Shown here: piece by piece, positions 26,434-35,024 of the stretch
Position numbering within the stretch: position 1 is the first letter of the stretch
How the letters are laid out: each line of letters begins with the position of its first letter
Source of the DNA: an uncultured Saprospiraceae bacterium
GTDB lineage: Bacteria > Bacteroidota > Bacteroidia > Chitinophagales > Saprospiraceae
DNA length: 37,071 nt
Direction: 5' to 3'
NCBI GenBank assembly: GCA_937961455.1
Contig: CALGNN010000004.1
Coordinates: 1-37,071 of the forward strand
Made by a program: the position numbers and the translations under genes
The notes under the pieces: generated by a model
What the model was told of the DNA's origin: nothing
The model's input: only the letters and a program-made list of their open reading frames with translations
Databases searched by the model: none

Positions 26434-27861
26434 TTAGTCTCCAGGATTAACTGGAGTCAATCCCAACTCAGCAGCCTTATCCAACATCAACTGATAAGCC
26501 GCATCATACTCATTTGGGATCACACCATCTAAAATGGACTCCCTTATATGATCTTTTATAATTCCAACGACTCGATCAGGCTCAATATTAAAGGTCTTCA
26601 TAATTAAAGCTCCATCAATGGGAGGCTGCCAATTTCGCAAATGATCTTTCTCTTCGATCTCTTTAAGTTTCTCACGGACCATTTCGTAGTTGGCTAAATA
26701 ACGTTGGACCTTATTGGGATTTTTAGAGGTAATATCTGCTTCGCATAAGGTCATCAGATCTTCCAAGTCATCGCCTGCATCAAACAGCAGTCTACGGATG
26801 GCAGAGTCCGTAATATTCTCTTTTGTCAATGAGATGGGACGCAAGTGAAGCATGACTAATTTTTGCACATACTTCATTTTGTGATCCAAGGGTAGCTTAA
26901 GCCTTTTAAATATTTTGGGGACCATAAAGCTTCCGACAGCTTCATGACCATGAAAGGTCCACCCTACTTTCGGATCAAATTTTTTTGTTTGAGGCTTCGC
27001 AATATCATGAAGTAGTGCCGCCCACCGCAACCATATATTTTTTGTCTTTGGTACAATGTTATCGAGGACTTCAAGCGTGTGATAAAAATTGTCTTTATGA
27101 CCTTGCTTGCCAACATAGTCTACCCCTTTAAGCTTTTGTAATTTGGGAAAGATGATTTCAAGTAATCCAGTCGATTCCAATAATTTAAAACCTACTGAAG
27201 GTTTTTCAGACATTAATATTTTTTCAAGCTCAATGGTAATTCTTTCTTGACTGACGATATCAATTCTATTGCGATAGCTAGAAATTGATTTTAGGGTTTG
27301 CTCATCAATGCTAAACCCTAATTGAGAAGCGAATCTAATGGCACGCATCATTCTTAAAGGATCGTCCGAAAAAGTCTTTCCTGGTTCCAAAGGTGTCTTG
27401 ATCAACTTCTCCTCAATATGATACATTCCTCCAAAGGGATCTAGAATTTCACCAAAGTCATCTTCATTCAAACTTACAGCCAAGGCATTAATCGTAAAAT
27501 CTCTTCTTCTCTGATCGTCAGATAAGGTTCCAATCTCTACTGTCGGTTTCCTTGATTCTTTCCGATACGATTCTTTTCTTGCTCCGACAAACTCTATTTC
27601 CAAATCCTTATGTTTGATCATGGCTGTGCCAAACCTTTGGTAAACCGCAATCCTTGGGATAGGCCGTAATTTGGAAGCCAAATGCTCTGCCAATTTAATA
27701 CCCGAACCAACACAAACGATATCCATATCTTTTGAAGGTCGATTGATGATTCGATCCCTAACGAAGCCTCCTACTACATATGCAGGAAAACCCAACTCAG
27801 CTGCAGATAAGCTGATGAGTTCAAAAATTTTTCTTTCAAAAGGTCTTATTTCAAACAACAT
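26434..27861 (-). CDS. CCA tRNA nucleotidyltransferase / poly(A) polymerase family with HD domain
   Basis: This 475-residue protein has the class II nucleotidyltransferase head: GGFVRDR at residues 31-37 and the metal-binding pair Asp45 and Asp47 in [17 protein letters not shown] at 118-128 and DPFGG at 141-145 follow, then [18 protein letters not shown] at 166-183. A C-terminal HD domain has His261, HD at 285-286 and His304/His306. Members add or repair the 3' CCA end of tRNA; the HD domain may give phosphatase or phosphodiesterase activity. A poly(A) polymerase role cannot be fully excluded, but the HD-containing form favours CCA addition. Its start overlaps the end of dusB by 11 bp, giving a two-gene tRNA maturation operon. 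Confidence 0.9.
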   Translation of the reverse strand: MLFEIRPFERKIFELISLSAAELGFPAYVVGGFVRDRIINRPSKDMDIVCVGSGIKLAEHLASKLRPIPRIAVYQRFGTAMIKHKDLEIEFVGARKESYRKESRKPTVEIGTLSDDQRRRDFTINALAVSLNEDDFGEILDPFGGMYHIEEKLIKTPLEPGKTFSDDPLRMMRAIRFASQLGFSIDEQTLKSISSYRNRIDIVSQERITIELEKILMSEKPSVGFKLLESTGLLEIIFPKLQKLKGVDYVGKQGHKDNFYHTLEVLDNIVPKTKNIWLRWAALLHDIAKPQTKKFDPKVGWTFHGHEAVGSFMVPKIFKRLKLPLDHKMKYVQKLVMLHLRPISLTKENITDSAIRRLLFDAGDDLEDLMTLCEADITSKNPNKVQRYLANYEMVREKLKEIEEKDHLRNWQPPIDGALIMKTFNIEPDRVVGIIKDHIRESILDGVIPNEYDAAYQLMLDKAAELGLTPVNPGD

Positions 27862-28846
27862 AAGTCTCCGCCTGGCTGTATCGCTCTTCGATTTGATTTA
27901 AAATTCCAATGATGTCTTCTGGATTATCCATAGTCACTAATTTAGATCTGTATGGTTTTATATGCGGATATGATCTAAAATAATTTGTGTAATGCCTTCT
28001 CATTTCCAAGACTCCTAGCTTCGGTCCTTTCCATTCCAATGAATGTTTGAGATGCTGCTTCACCACTCTCACTCTTTCTTTAATATTCGGCGGAGGAAGC
28101 TTCTCTCCTGTTTTTACGAAGTGTTTGATTTCTTTGAATATCCATGGATTACCAATGGAGGCTCTGCCAATCATGATGCCATCCACCCCATATCGATTTT
28201 TATATTCAACTGCTTTTTCAGGACTATCAATATCTCCATTACCAATGATCGGAATATGGACTCTAGGGTTTTCTTTGATTTTACCGATCAGGCTCCAATC
28301 TGCTTCACCCTTGTACATTTGTTTTCTTGTGCGACCATGGATCGAAAGTGCTTTGATACCAACATCTTGTAATCGTTCTGCTACCTCTTCTATGTAAAGA
28401 CTGTTATTATCCCAGCCCAGTCGAGTCTTCACTGTAACGGGCAGGTTCGTGGCATCCACAATTTCCTTAGTCAATTTGACCATCCTATCAATGTCTTGTA
28501 AAATACCTGCACCAGCCATTTTACAAACTACTTTTTTTACAGGGCATCCATAGTTGATATCAAGGACTTCTGGTTTAGCTTCTTCCACAATTTCAGCTGC
28601 TCTTCTCATGGAATCAATCTTTGCACCAAAAATTTGAATTCCTATGGGGCGCTCATATTCATAAATATCGAGCTTTTGTACGCTCTTAGTTGCATCTCTA
28701 ATTAATCCCTCTACTGATATGAATTCAGTATACATCATATCACATCCTTGCTCTTTGCACAATGCACGAAAAGGCGGATCACTTACATCTTCCATAGGGG
28801 CAAGAAACAAAGGAAATTCTCCAAAACTAATATCTGCTATTTTCAC
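27851..28846 (-). CDS. dusB: tRNA-dihydrouridine synthase (DusB type)
   Basis: This 331-residue protein reduces uridine to dihydrouridine in tRNA using FMN and NAD(P)H. The N-terminal FMN barrel begins [17 protein letters not shown]. The catalytic cysteine is Cys101 in NYGCPVKKV, and Lys140 in VKTRLGW contacts the target. Further motifs are [16 protein letters not shown] and [16 protein letters not shown], all in family order. The subtype DusB is chosen by overall pattern and is less certain than the family. It overlaps the CCA-adding enzyme gene by 11 bp, so the two are co-transcribed and serve tRNA maturation. A -7 element lies at 28873-28880 on the same strand. Confidence 0.92.
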   Translation of the reverse strand: MKIADISFGEFPLFLAPMEDVSDPPFRALCKEQGCDMMYTEFISVEGLIRDATKSVQKLDIYEYERPIGIQIFGAKIDSMRRAAEIVEEAKPEVLDINYGCPVKKVVCKMAGAGILQDIDRMVKLTKEIVDATNLPVTVKTRLGWDNNSLYIEEVAERLQDVGIKALSIHGRTRKQMYKGEADWSLIGKIKENPRVHIPIIGNGDIDSPEKAVEYKNRYGVDGIMIGRASIGNPWIFKEIKHFVKTGEKLPPPNIKERVRVVKQHLKHSLEWKGPKLGVLEMRRHYTNYFRSYPHIKPYRSKLVTMDNPEDIIGILNQIEERYSQAETYVV

Positions 28847-28872
28847 CTAATTAGTTATTATCTCAATTAGCG

Positions 28873-28880
28873 CAAAGTTA
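28873..28880 (-). promoter_or_regulatory. Bacteroidota -7 element for the dusB operon (TAACTTTG)
   Basis: A perfect TAnnTTTG match on the minus strand lies 26 nt before the dusB start. No clear -33 element is visible. It sits in the divergent 100-bp gap shared with nhaD. Confidence 0.45.
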
Positions 28881-28946
28881 ATTTTGATTATGCAGTATTT
28901 ATTACTTATTTCGCATTTCTTTTTATATAAAAAAAATCGTGTGTAG

Positions 28947-30317
28947 ATGACATTAGCGATAATTTTGATCTTCATTTTAGGTTACCTTACCATAGTTTTT
29001 GAACATCCTCTACATTTAGACAAGACGGTTCCAGCTCTAATCATGGGTGCGCTTTGTTGGGCATTGTTAGCTATTGGCTTTTATGGAGGATCAATCTCGG
29101 TCATTGATACGCATGATCATTTATTTACCATAAATCATGGATTAGGCTTAACTGATCTTGAAGTTCAAGAAGAAGGATTTGCCAATGCCCTACTCCACCA
29201 TTTAGGTAAAACTGCAGAAATACTCATATTCCTTATTGGTGCAATGACCATAGTAGAGATCATTGATTTACATCGTGGGTTTGAGATACTTAAGTCTTGG
29301 GTAAAGACAAAGAATAAGAAAAAGTTGCTTTGGATCCTTGGGACCTTAGCATTCATCCTTTCTGCTATCATAGACAACTTAACAGCTACCATTGTATTGG
29401 TAACCTTGTTGAGAAAGATTATACCAGAGAGAAGTGACCGACTTTGGTTTGCCGGTATGATTGTAATTGCCGCGAATGCAGGTGGTGCTTGGTCACCAAT
29501 TGGAGATGTAACGACCACCATGTTATGGATTGGCAAAAAAGTAACTACTGGTGGATTGATTGTTAATCTCGTTATACCATCAATCGTATGTTTTGTTGTA
29601 CCTACCTTCCTTGCCACCTTCTTAAAGGCATTTAAAGGAGAAATCAATGTTACAGTCGACAATGAACCTTTAGATAAACTCCTAAGTAGCAAGACCATGT
29701 TATTTTTAGGTTTGGGAGGAATTGTATTTGTACCAGTCTTTAAGACATTAACACATCTTCCTCCGTATATGGGGATGATGTTAAGTATGGGTGTAGTATG
29801 GCTGGTGTCTGAATACATCCACCCAGAAGAAGATTTTACAGAAGAAAGGAAAAAGGCATACTCTGCACATAATGCCTTATCTCGAATTGAGATGTCGAGT
29901 ATCTTATTCTTTTTAGGAATTCTCATGGCTGTTGCTGCATTAGAAACCCTTGTAGTCAATGGTGTAGGAACACTTCGATACTTAGCAGAAATGTTAGAAA
30001 CAGCCATTCCAAATAGAGACATTGTTGTCATCTTATTAGGTTTCGGTTCTGCCATCATTGATAATGTACCATTGGTTGCTGCCTCTATGGGTATGTATAC
30101 TGAAGGTATTGACTCCAAACTTTGGCATTTCATTGCTTATTGCGCAGGTACTGGTGGATCCATGTTAATTATTGGATCAGCTGCCGGTGTTGCTGCGATG
30201 GGAATGGAGAAAATCGATTTCATTTGGTATCTCAAAAAGATTGGCTGGTTAGCTCTTGTAGGCTTTTTAGCAGGAGCAGCAGTATTTCTTGCTATCTATT
30301 CATTTATGGCTTGGTAA
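28947..30317 (+). CDS. nhaD: Na+/H+ antiporter NhaD type
   Basis: This 456-residue, strongly hydrophobic protein has roughly a dozen membrane segments. Family-type motifs are FEHPLHLDKTVPALIMGALCW at the N-terminus, SAIIDNLTATIVLVTLLRK, GGAWSPIGDVTTTMLWIG and SAIIDNVPLVAASMGM. The two DN-containing hairpins (one per half) are typical of the ion transporter superfamily to which NhaD belongs. It would exchange external protons for internal sodium or lithium across the inner membrane, which suits a marine or brackish habitat. It stands alone, with dusB divergent upstream and a DUF4403 gene convergent downstream. The start at 28947 gives a normal membrane-embedded N-terminus. Confidence 0.92.
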   Translation: MTLAIILIFILGYLTIVFEHPLHLDKTVPALIMGALCWALLAIGFYGGSISVIDTHDHLFTINHGLGLTDLEVQEEGFANALLHHLGKTAEILIFLIGAMTIVEIIDLHRGFEILKSWVKTKNKKKLLWILGTLAFILSAIIDNLTATIVLVTLLRKIIPERSDRLWFAGMIVIAANAGGAWSPIGDVTTTMLWIGKKVTTGGLIVNLVIPSIVCFVVPTFLATFLKAFKGEINVTVDNEPLDKLLSSKTMLFLGLGGIVFVPVFKTLTHLPPYMGMMLSMGVVWLVSEYIHPEEDFTEERKKAYSAHNALSRIEMSSILFFLGILMAVAALETLVVNGVGTLRYLAEMLETAIPNRDIVVILLGFGSAIIDNVPLVAASMGMYTEGIDSKLWHFIAYCAGTGGSMLIIGSAAGVAAMGMEKIDFIWYLKKIGWLALVGFLAGAAVFLAIYSFMAW

Positions 30318-30354
30318 CTATAAAATCAATGTTGTAGCTTAATTATTTGATTCA

Positions 30355-30396
30355 AACTTGTCAAGTGTTTTTGAAGCAATGTCTTGACATGAAGTT
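30355..30396. terminator. Weak imperfect hairpin between convergent genes
   Basis: A 7-bp core stem (tgtcaag at 30359-30365 with cttgaca at 30383-30389) extends by four pairs (aact with agtt) across a bulge. It lies between nhaD and the DUF4403 gene. There is no T-run, so termination is only a possibility. Confidence 0.3.
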
Positions 30397-30428
30397 GTAT
30401 AGATTCTAATTAACAGGTTGAATTTATG

Positions 30429-31781
30429 TTACTCTTTCACCATTAATGTTGCTTCTAGATCAATGAAGCTTATCAGTGCATCCTTAGTTAAATAAAAATT
30501 ACCAATGGCTAGGTGCGTAATATCAGAATCAAGCTTCAGATTAAAAGGTAATTTAGATTCTTTTAAAATTGCTTCAAGTTGAGTCTTAGACGTTTCGATC
30601 AATGGACTTAAGGCATATCTCATTCGTTGCTCGATTTTATCTTTAATTTCATTTTTGAAAAGCCATGACACTGAGCGTTGAATAAAATTTTTAGTCTCTA
30701 AATCAAAATCAAAGTCCTTTAAATAAATTTCATTTTTTGATGCATCGTAAAATGGAATACCACTAAAATATGCATGTCCCTTATAACTCCCTTCAAGTTC
30801 ACTATCCACCATTAACTTTTCATCTTGGGTGAAAAACTTTAAACTTTGAATTGTCACATTTCTTTTACCCGAATAAAAAGTCTGCCCTATCAGGTGTTGA
30901 TCAACTAACTCATTTATAAAATTAAATGGCACAACAACTTTAAGTTTTATGTTTGAGTTATCATCAATTTTTTGATTCTTTTCAAATCTTGGTATTTGAT
31001 TCGTATCAACTTCTATTTGAGGCTTTTCAAAAACAGAAACTTCAAATTGACTGCTCAAAGCAAGCGTCAACTCTATATTTCCATTCTTTTCAACGATAGG
31101 CTGCATGGATATTTTCTTTGGAAAAAAGCTAAGCCAAGAATTATAATTATCCTCAAGCTTAATTAAATTCCTCCATGCTCCAATCTTATCTTTGATTAGT
31201 TCATCTATAGCAACATGCTTTTGAAGACTATGATCAATCTCATTCAACACCTTATCTTTTAATCGCTCAATTAACATATCAGATAAGCTTTCGACTGGAA
31301 TGTTAATGATCCCCATTTTCAATTTCGGTTCGGCCAACCAAGAATAATTCAAAAGTGTTGTTTTTGTTTTATAGCTCCAATCCTTATTAATGGAATAGTC
31401 AGTTTGTAGTTCCAAAGCGATAATTCCTTCAGCTTTAACATCAGCCAACATCGTTTCTTTTAACATCTTTACATCCAAAGGCACCTTCATCGTAACGAAA
31501 TTCTCTCCGAAGGTCAACTGCAAATTTTGAGTCTTCTCCAATTCAACATTCCAGCCATCTTGTTCAAATGAAAAACTATTGTACTCCAAACTATCGATGA
31601 TCTTATTGACATGTTCCTCAACACTTTCTTTTTTTATAGAGAGGGGAATAATAATATCTGAAACAGGCAATGTCTTTTCCATCATACCAAATCGCTCTTC
31701 TGGTTTTTTTAATAATATGGTCGAATTGCAGGCTAAAAATGAAAATGAAATAATAATTAGAACAACTAAAGAACGCATCAA
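30429..31781 (-). CDS. DUF4403 family lipoprotein
   Basis: This 450-residue protein begins with a lipoprotein signal peptide (SFLAC, lipidated cysteine at residue 18). The mature part opens with an SDIIIPLSI strand followed by paired helices and long beta-rich stretches. Two similar parts seem to repeat the layout, each with a helix carrying INELVDQHL-like or LSDMLIERL-like sequence. This matches the DUF4403 family, mostly Bacteroidota and Proteobacteria envelope proteins of unknown function. It is predicted to be anchored in the outer or inner membrane by lipid. It is divergent from the propeller gene at 31854, with overlapping promoter-like elements between them. No ligand or partner can be named. 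Confidence 0.78.
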   Translation of the reverse strand: MMRSLVVLIIISFSFLACNSTILLKKPEERFGMMEKTLPVSDIIIPLSIKKESVEEHVNKIIDSLEYNSFSFEQDGWNVELEKTQNLQLTFGENFVTMKVPLDVKMLKETMLADVKAEGIIALELQTDYSINKDWSYKTKTTLLNYSWLAEPKLKMGIINIPVESLSDMLIERLKDKVLNEIDHSLQKHVAIDELIKDKIGAWRNLIKLEDNYNSWLSFFPKKISMQPIVEKNGNIELTLALSSQFEVSVFEKPQIEVDTNQIPRFEKNQKIDDNSNIKLKVVVPFNFINELVDQHLIGQTFYSGKRNVTIQSLKFFTQDEKLMVDSELEGSYKGHAYFSGIPFYDASKNEIYLKDFDFDLETKNFIQRSVSWLFKNEIKDKIEQRMRYALSPLIETSKTQLEAILKESKLPFNLKLDSDITHLAIGNFYLTKDALISFIDLEATLMVKE

Positions 31782-31812
31782 ATGCTATTGTTTTTTCTAT
31801 GATTGGATTTAT

Positions 31813-31820
31813 TATCTTTA
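31813..31820 (+). promoter_or_regulatory. -7-like element for the propeller gene (TATCTTTA)
   Basis: It matches TAnnTTTG at all but the last position, 33 nt before the ATG at 31854. An ATTG at 31787-31790 is a possible -33 element, at the slightly long spacing of 22 nt. Confidence 0.35.
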
Positions 31821-31832
31821 GAACTACAGACT

Positions 31833-31840
31833 CAAAGTTA
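31833..31840 (-). promoter_or_regulatory. Bacteroidota -7 element for the DUF4403 gene (TAACTTTG)
   Basis: A perfect TAnnTTTG match on the minus strand lies 51 nt before the DUF4403 start. A minus-strand TTTG at 31864-31867 is a possible -33 element, at a 23-nt spacing longer than usual. It lies 13 nt from the plus-strand -7 element of the divergent gene. Confidence 0.4.
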
Positions 31841-31853
31841 AAACAAACATAAA

Positions 31854-34800
31854 ATGAAATTCACAAAGATCATAATACTTTGTATAGCCACTTTACTAAC
31901 TTTCCAGATTGATGCTCAACGCAAATCTAAAAAGGCTGCAAGTCCAACGATCAATACCATTGATGAGGGAATATATGATGCCATTTCCTATCGAAGTATT
32001 GGACCCTTCCGAGGAGGAAGATCTTGCGCAGTAGCAGGCGTGCCTGGCAAACCCAATTTATTCTACTTTGGTGCCACAGGTGGTGGAGTTTGGAAAACAA
32101 ATGACGGTGGGAGATCATGGAACAATATATCAGATGGATTTTTTGGTGGATCAATTGGGTCAATTGCCGTTGCTGCTTCTGATCCCAATGTAATCTATGT
32201 AGGCGGTGGTGAGAAAACCGTCAGAGGAAATGTATCCTTTGGATACGGTGTATGGAAGTCAGAAGACGCAGGTAAAACTTGGACACAAAAAGGCCTAAAA
32301 AAATCAAGACACATTTCTAGAATAAGAATACACCCAAGCAATCCAGATATTGTTTTTGCAGCAGTGATGGGCAACTTGTATGCGCCTAATGCTGAGCGTG
32401 GAATTTTCAAATCTATAGATGGTGGTGATACTTGGAAGAAGGTATTATATGTGAATGATGAAGTTGGAATGGTAGATTTAATTTTGGACCCAGGTAATGC
32501 CAGACATATGTATGCTAGTAGTTGGAGAATAAAAAGAACACCATATAGCCTATCAAGTGGAGGCGAAGGATCAGGTATTTTTAAAAGTACGGACAATGGT
32601 GAAACATGGGAAAACATTTCAAGCAACAAGGGATTACCCGATGGTCTTTGGGGCATCTCTGGAATAGCAGTAAGCCCATTAAACTCTGATCGTGTATGGG
32701 CCATTATCGAAAATGAAAATGGAGGAGTATTTAGATCTGATGATGCAGGCAAATCTTGGCGGAAATTAAATAGTGAAAGAAGCCTTAGGCAAAGAGCTTG
32801 GTATTACACAAGGATCTATGCTGACACGGAAGATGAAGACGTAGTCTACGTAATGAACGTAAATTACCATAAATCAAAAGATGGTGGAGTCACTTTTGAA
32901 TCTAAAAGAGCTCCACACGGAGATCATCATGATCTATGGATTGCACCAGAAGATGCTAGTAGGATGATTATAGGAGATGATGGTGGTGCACAAGTAAGTT
33001 ATGATGCAGGAGATACCTGGTCGACTTATCACAATCAACCTACAGCGCAATTTTATCGTGTTACAACCGACAACTCTTTCCCTTTTAAAATCTATGCAGC
33101 ACAGCAAGATAATTCTACCGTAAGAATCGATCATCGTACATCTGGCTCTTCCATCGGAGATGATGACTGGGAGCCTACTGCAGGATGTGAGTGTGGTCAT
33201 ATAGCCATTGATCCATTGAACAATGATCTCGTTTATGGGGGGTGTTATGGAGGATTGATAGAAAGATTGGACCATGCAAATGATCAAACACAGTCCATCA
33301 ATGTTTGGCCAGATAATCCCATGGGTCATGGAGTAATTGATATGAAATATCGCTTCCAGTGGAACTTCCCTTTGTTTTTCTCAAAACATGATAACAAGAC
33401 ACTTTATACTGCATCCAATCACTTGCATGCTTCTACTGATCAAGGACAGTCTTGGAAAACCATCAGTCCGGACTTAACGAGAAATGATACCACAAAACAA
33501 GGCTCATCTGGTGGACCCATAACAAAAGACAATACCAGTGTAGAATATTATTGCACCATCTTTGCAGCAGACGAATCTCCATTAAAAAAAGGACTCCTTT
33601 GGGTGGGAAGCGATGATGGATTAGTGCATTTAGGAACAGATGGAGGGGCCAATTGGGTAGATGTCACTCCAGCAGCACTTCCAGAGTGGACCATGATCAA
33701 TAGTATTGAACCAGATCCATTTAATGAAGGTGGATGCTACATTGTTGGGACCAGATATAAACTTGGAGATTTCGAGCCTTACCTTTTCAAAACTGAAGAC
33801 TATGGCAAAACATGGACAAGAATAGATCGAGGGATTGACAGAGAACATTTTACCAGAACACTAAGAGCAGATCCAGACCAAAAAGGCCTTTTGTATGCAG
33901 GAACAGAGTCTGGGATGTATGTTTCATTTAATGATGGACAAAGTTGGCAAGCCTTCCAATTAAATTTACCGATTGTACCAATTACGGACTTAGCTATTAA
34001 AGAACAAAGCTTGGTTGTGGCTACACAAGGGAGAAGTCTTTGGATCATTGATGATCTTACACCCCTGCATCAACTGAATACTTTCCAATCAAGTGAGGCA
34101 TTACATTTTTTCGAACCTAAGGACAGTTATCGCATGCAAGGAGGACAAAACCCCAATCCAAGAGGTGAAGGGATGAATCACCCAGGTGGTGTCATGATGT
34201 ATTATTACTTAAAAGATGAACTCGCAGATTCAGATTCTTTAAGCATAAAAATATATGATAGCACTAATAAATTGATTACCACATATTCGAACTATACAGA
34301 TGAAAAAGCTTACAAGATTGATCCTAAAGCGGGCTCAAATTTTTTCAATTGGAACATGAGCTATCCTCCTGCTGAAAAATTTGATGGAATGATTTTATGG
34401 TGGGGAAGCTTAAATGGGCCCAAGGCACTTCCTGGAACATACAGTGCCAGCATCAATTTAAATGGAATCGAAAAGTCACATGATTTTATTATTCGAAAAG
34501 ATCCTAGGGTGCAAAGTTCTATTGATGATATGGAATCCAACTTTACATTTATCCATGAGTTAGGCGAAAAAATTACAGAAGCGCATACCACTATCAAAAA
34601 TATCAGAAAAGTAAAAGAACAATTAGCTCCCTATAAAAAACAGTTAGAAAGTGATGAAGATTTGCTAGAAGATATCAAGTCTGTTGAATCCGCTTTAACC
34701 AAAATTGAAGAAGCTTTATATCAAACAAAGAATCGAAGCAGACAAGATCCATTAAACTTTCCCATCAGGGTAACCAATAAATTGGCTCATTTAATTTCTT

Positions 34801-34976
34801 TGTATCAAAACAGTAATTTTGCTCCACCGCAACAAGCTTGGGATGTAAAAAAAGAACTCTCGGCCGAAGTGGATCAGTTAATTTATGATTATTCGAATAT
34901 TATAAAGGAGGATATTCCAAGACTCAATCGATTAATCAAGCAAAAATCCACGGACCCCATTCGCATAGAAGATTAA
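31854..34976 (+). CDS. Secreted Asp-box (BNR/VPS10-like) beta-propeller protein
   Basis: This 1040-residue protein has a Sec signal peptide (about residues 1-22, ending DAQ). The main body, to about residue 740, carries around ten Asp-boxes of the S/T-x-D-x-G-x-x-W kind (TNDGGRSW, SEDAGKTW, SIDGGDTW, STDNGETW, SDDAGKSW, SYDAGDTW, STDQGQSW, TEDYGKTW), marking blades of one or two large beta-propellers as in sortilin/VPS10-like and sialidase-like proteins. A FRGGRSCAVAG segment near the N-terminus is typical of the bacterial group. A beta-sandwich-like part and a helical, partly coiled C-terminus (about 880-1010) follow. No T9SS tail is present, so it may be periplasmic. Some members are annotated as glycosyl hydrolases, but I see no catalytic evidence. 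Confidence 0.85.
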   Translation: MKFTKIIILCIATLLTFQIDAQRKSKKAASPTINTIDEGIYDAISYRSIGPFRGGRSCAVAGVPGKPNLFYFGATGGGVWKTNDGGRSWNNISDGFFGGSIGSIAVAASDPNVIYVGGGEKTVRGNVSFGYGVWKSEDAGKTWTQKGLKKSRHISRIRIHPSNPDIVFAAVMGNLYAPNAERGIFKSIDGGDTWKKVLYVNDEVGMVDLILDPGNARHMYASSWRIKRTPYSLSSGGEGSGIFKSTDNGETWENISSNKGLPDGLWGISGIAVSPLNSDRVWAIIENENGGVFRSDDAGKSWRKLNSERSLRQRAWYYTRIYADTEDEDVVYVMNVNYHKSKDGGVTFESKRAPHGDHHDLWIAPEDASRMIIGDDGGAQVSYDAGDTWSTYHNQPTAQFYRVTTDNSFPFKIYAAQQDNSTVRIDHRTSGSSIGDDDWEPTAGCECGHIAIDPLNNDLVYGGCYGGLIERLDHANDQTQSINVWPDNPMGHGVIDMKYRFQWNFPLFFSKHDNKTLYTASNHLHASTDQGQSWKTISPDLTRNDTTKQGSSGGPITKDNTSVEYYCTIFAADESPLKKGLLWVGSDDGLVHLGTDGGANWVDVTPAALPEWTMINSIEPDPFNEGGCYIVGTRYKLGDFEPYLFKTEDYGKTWTRIDRGIDREHFTRTLRADPDQKGLLYAGTESGMYVSFNDGQSWQAFQLNLPIVPITDLAIKEQSLVVATQGRSLWIIDDLTPLHQLNTFQSSEALHFFEPKDSYRMQGGQNPNPRGEGMNHPGGVMMYYYLKDELADSDSLSIKIYDSTNKLITTYSNYTDEKAYKIDPKAGSNFFNWNMSYPPAEKFDGMILWWGSLNGPKALPGTYSASINLNGIEKSHDFIIRKDPRVQSSIDDMESNFTFIHELGEKITEAHTTIKNIRKVKEQLAPYKKQLESDEDLLEDIKSVESALTKIEEALYQTKNRSRQDPLNFPIRVTNKLAHLISLYQNSNFAPPQQAWDVKKELSAEVDQLIYDYSNIIKEDIPRLNRLIKQKSTDPIRIED

Positions 34977-34984
34977 GAAAAGAA

Positions 34985-35021
34985 AAAAGTAATAGTGCGC
35001 TCAAAACGCACTATTACTTTT
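34985..35021. terminator. Strong bidirectional hairpin terminator
   Basis: A 15-bp perfect stem (34985-34999 with 35007-35021) has a 7-nt loop, with A-rich sequence to the left and T-rich to the right. It fills the 48-bp space between the convergent stops at 34976 and 35025, so it can serve both genes. Confidence 0.85.
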
Positions 35022-35024
35022 ATT

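Noticed and set aside
29165-30133. Long antisense open frame (322 codons) within nhaD
   Set aside because: It lies wholly opposite a well-recognised antiporter gene, and its translation resembles no family and lacks domain structure; it is a shadow of the hydrophobic codon pattern.
30318-30428. Possible tRNA or small RNA gene in the gap after nhaD
   Set aside because: There is no cloverleaf or T-loop (GGTTCGANNCC-type) sequence; only a weak imperfect hairpin is present.
32195-32752. Antisense open frame of 185 codons within the propeller gene
   Set aside because: It is entirely opposite clear Asp-box repeats; the Pro/Ser/Leu-rich translation is the expected shadow of those repeats.
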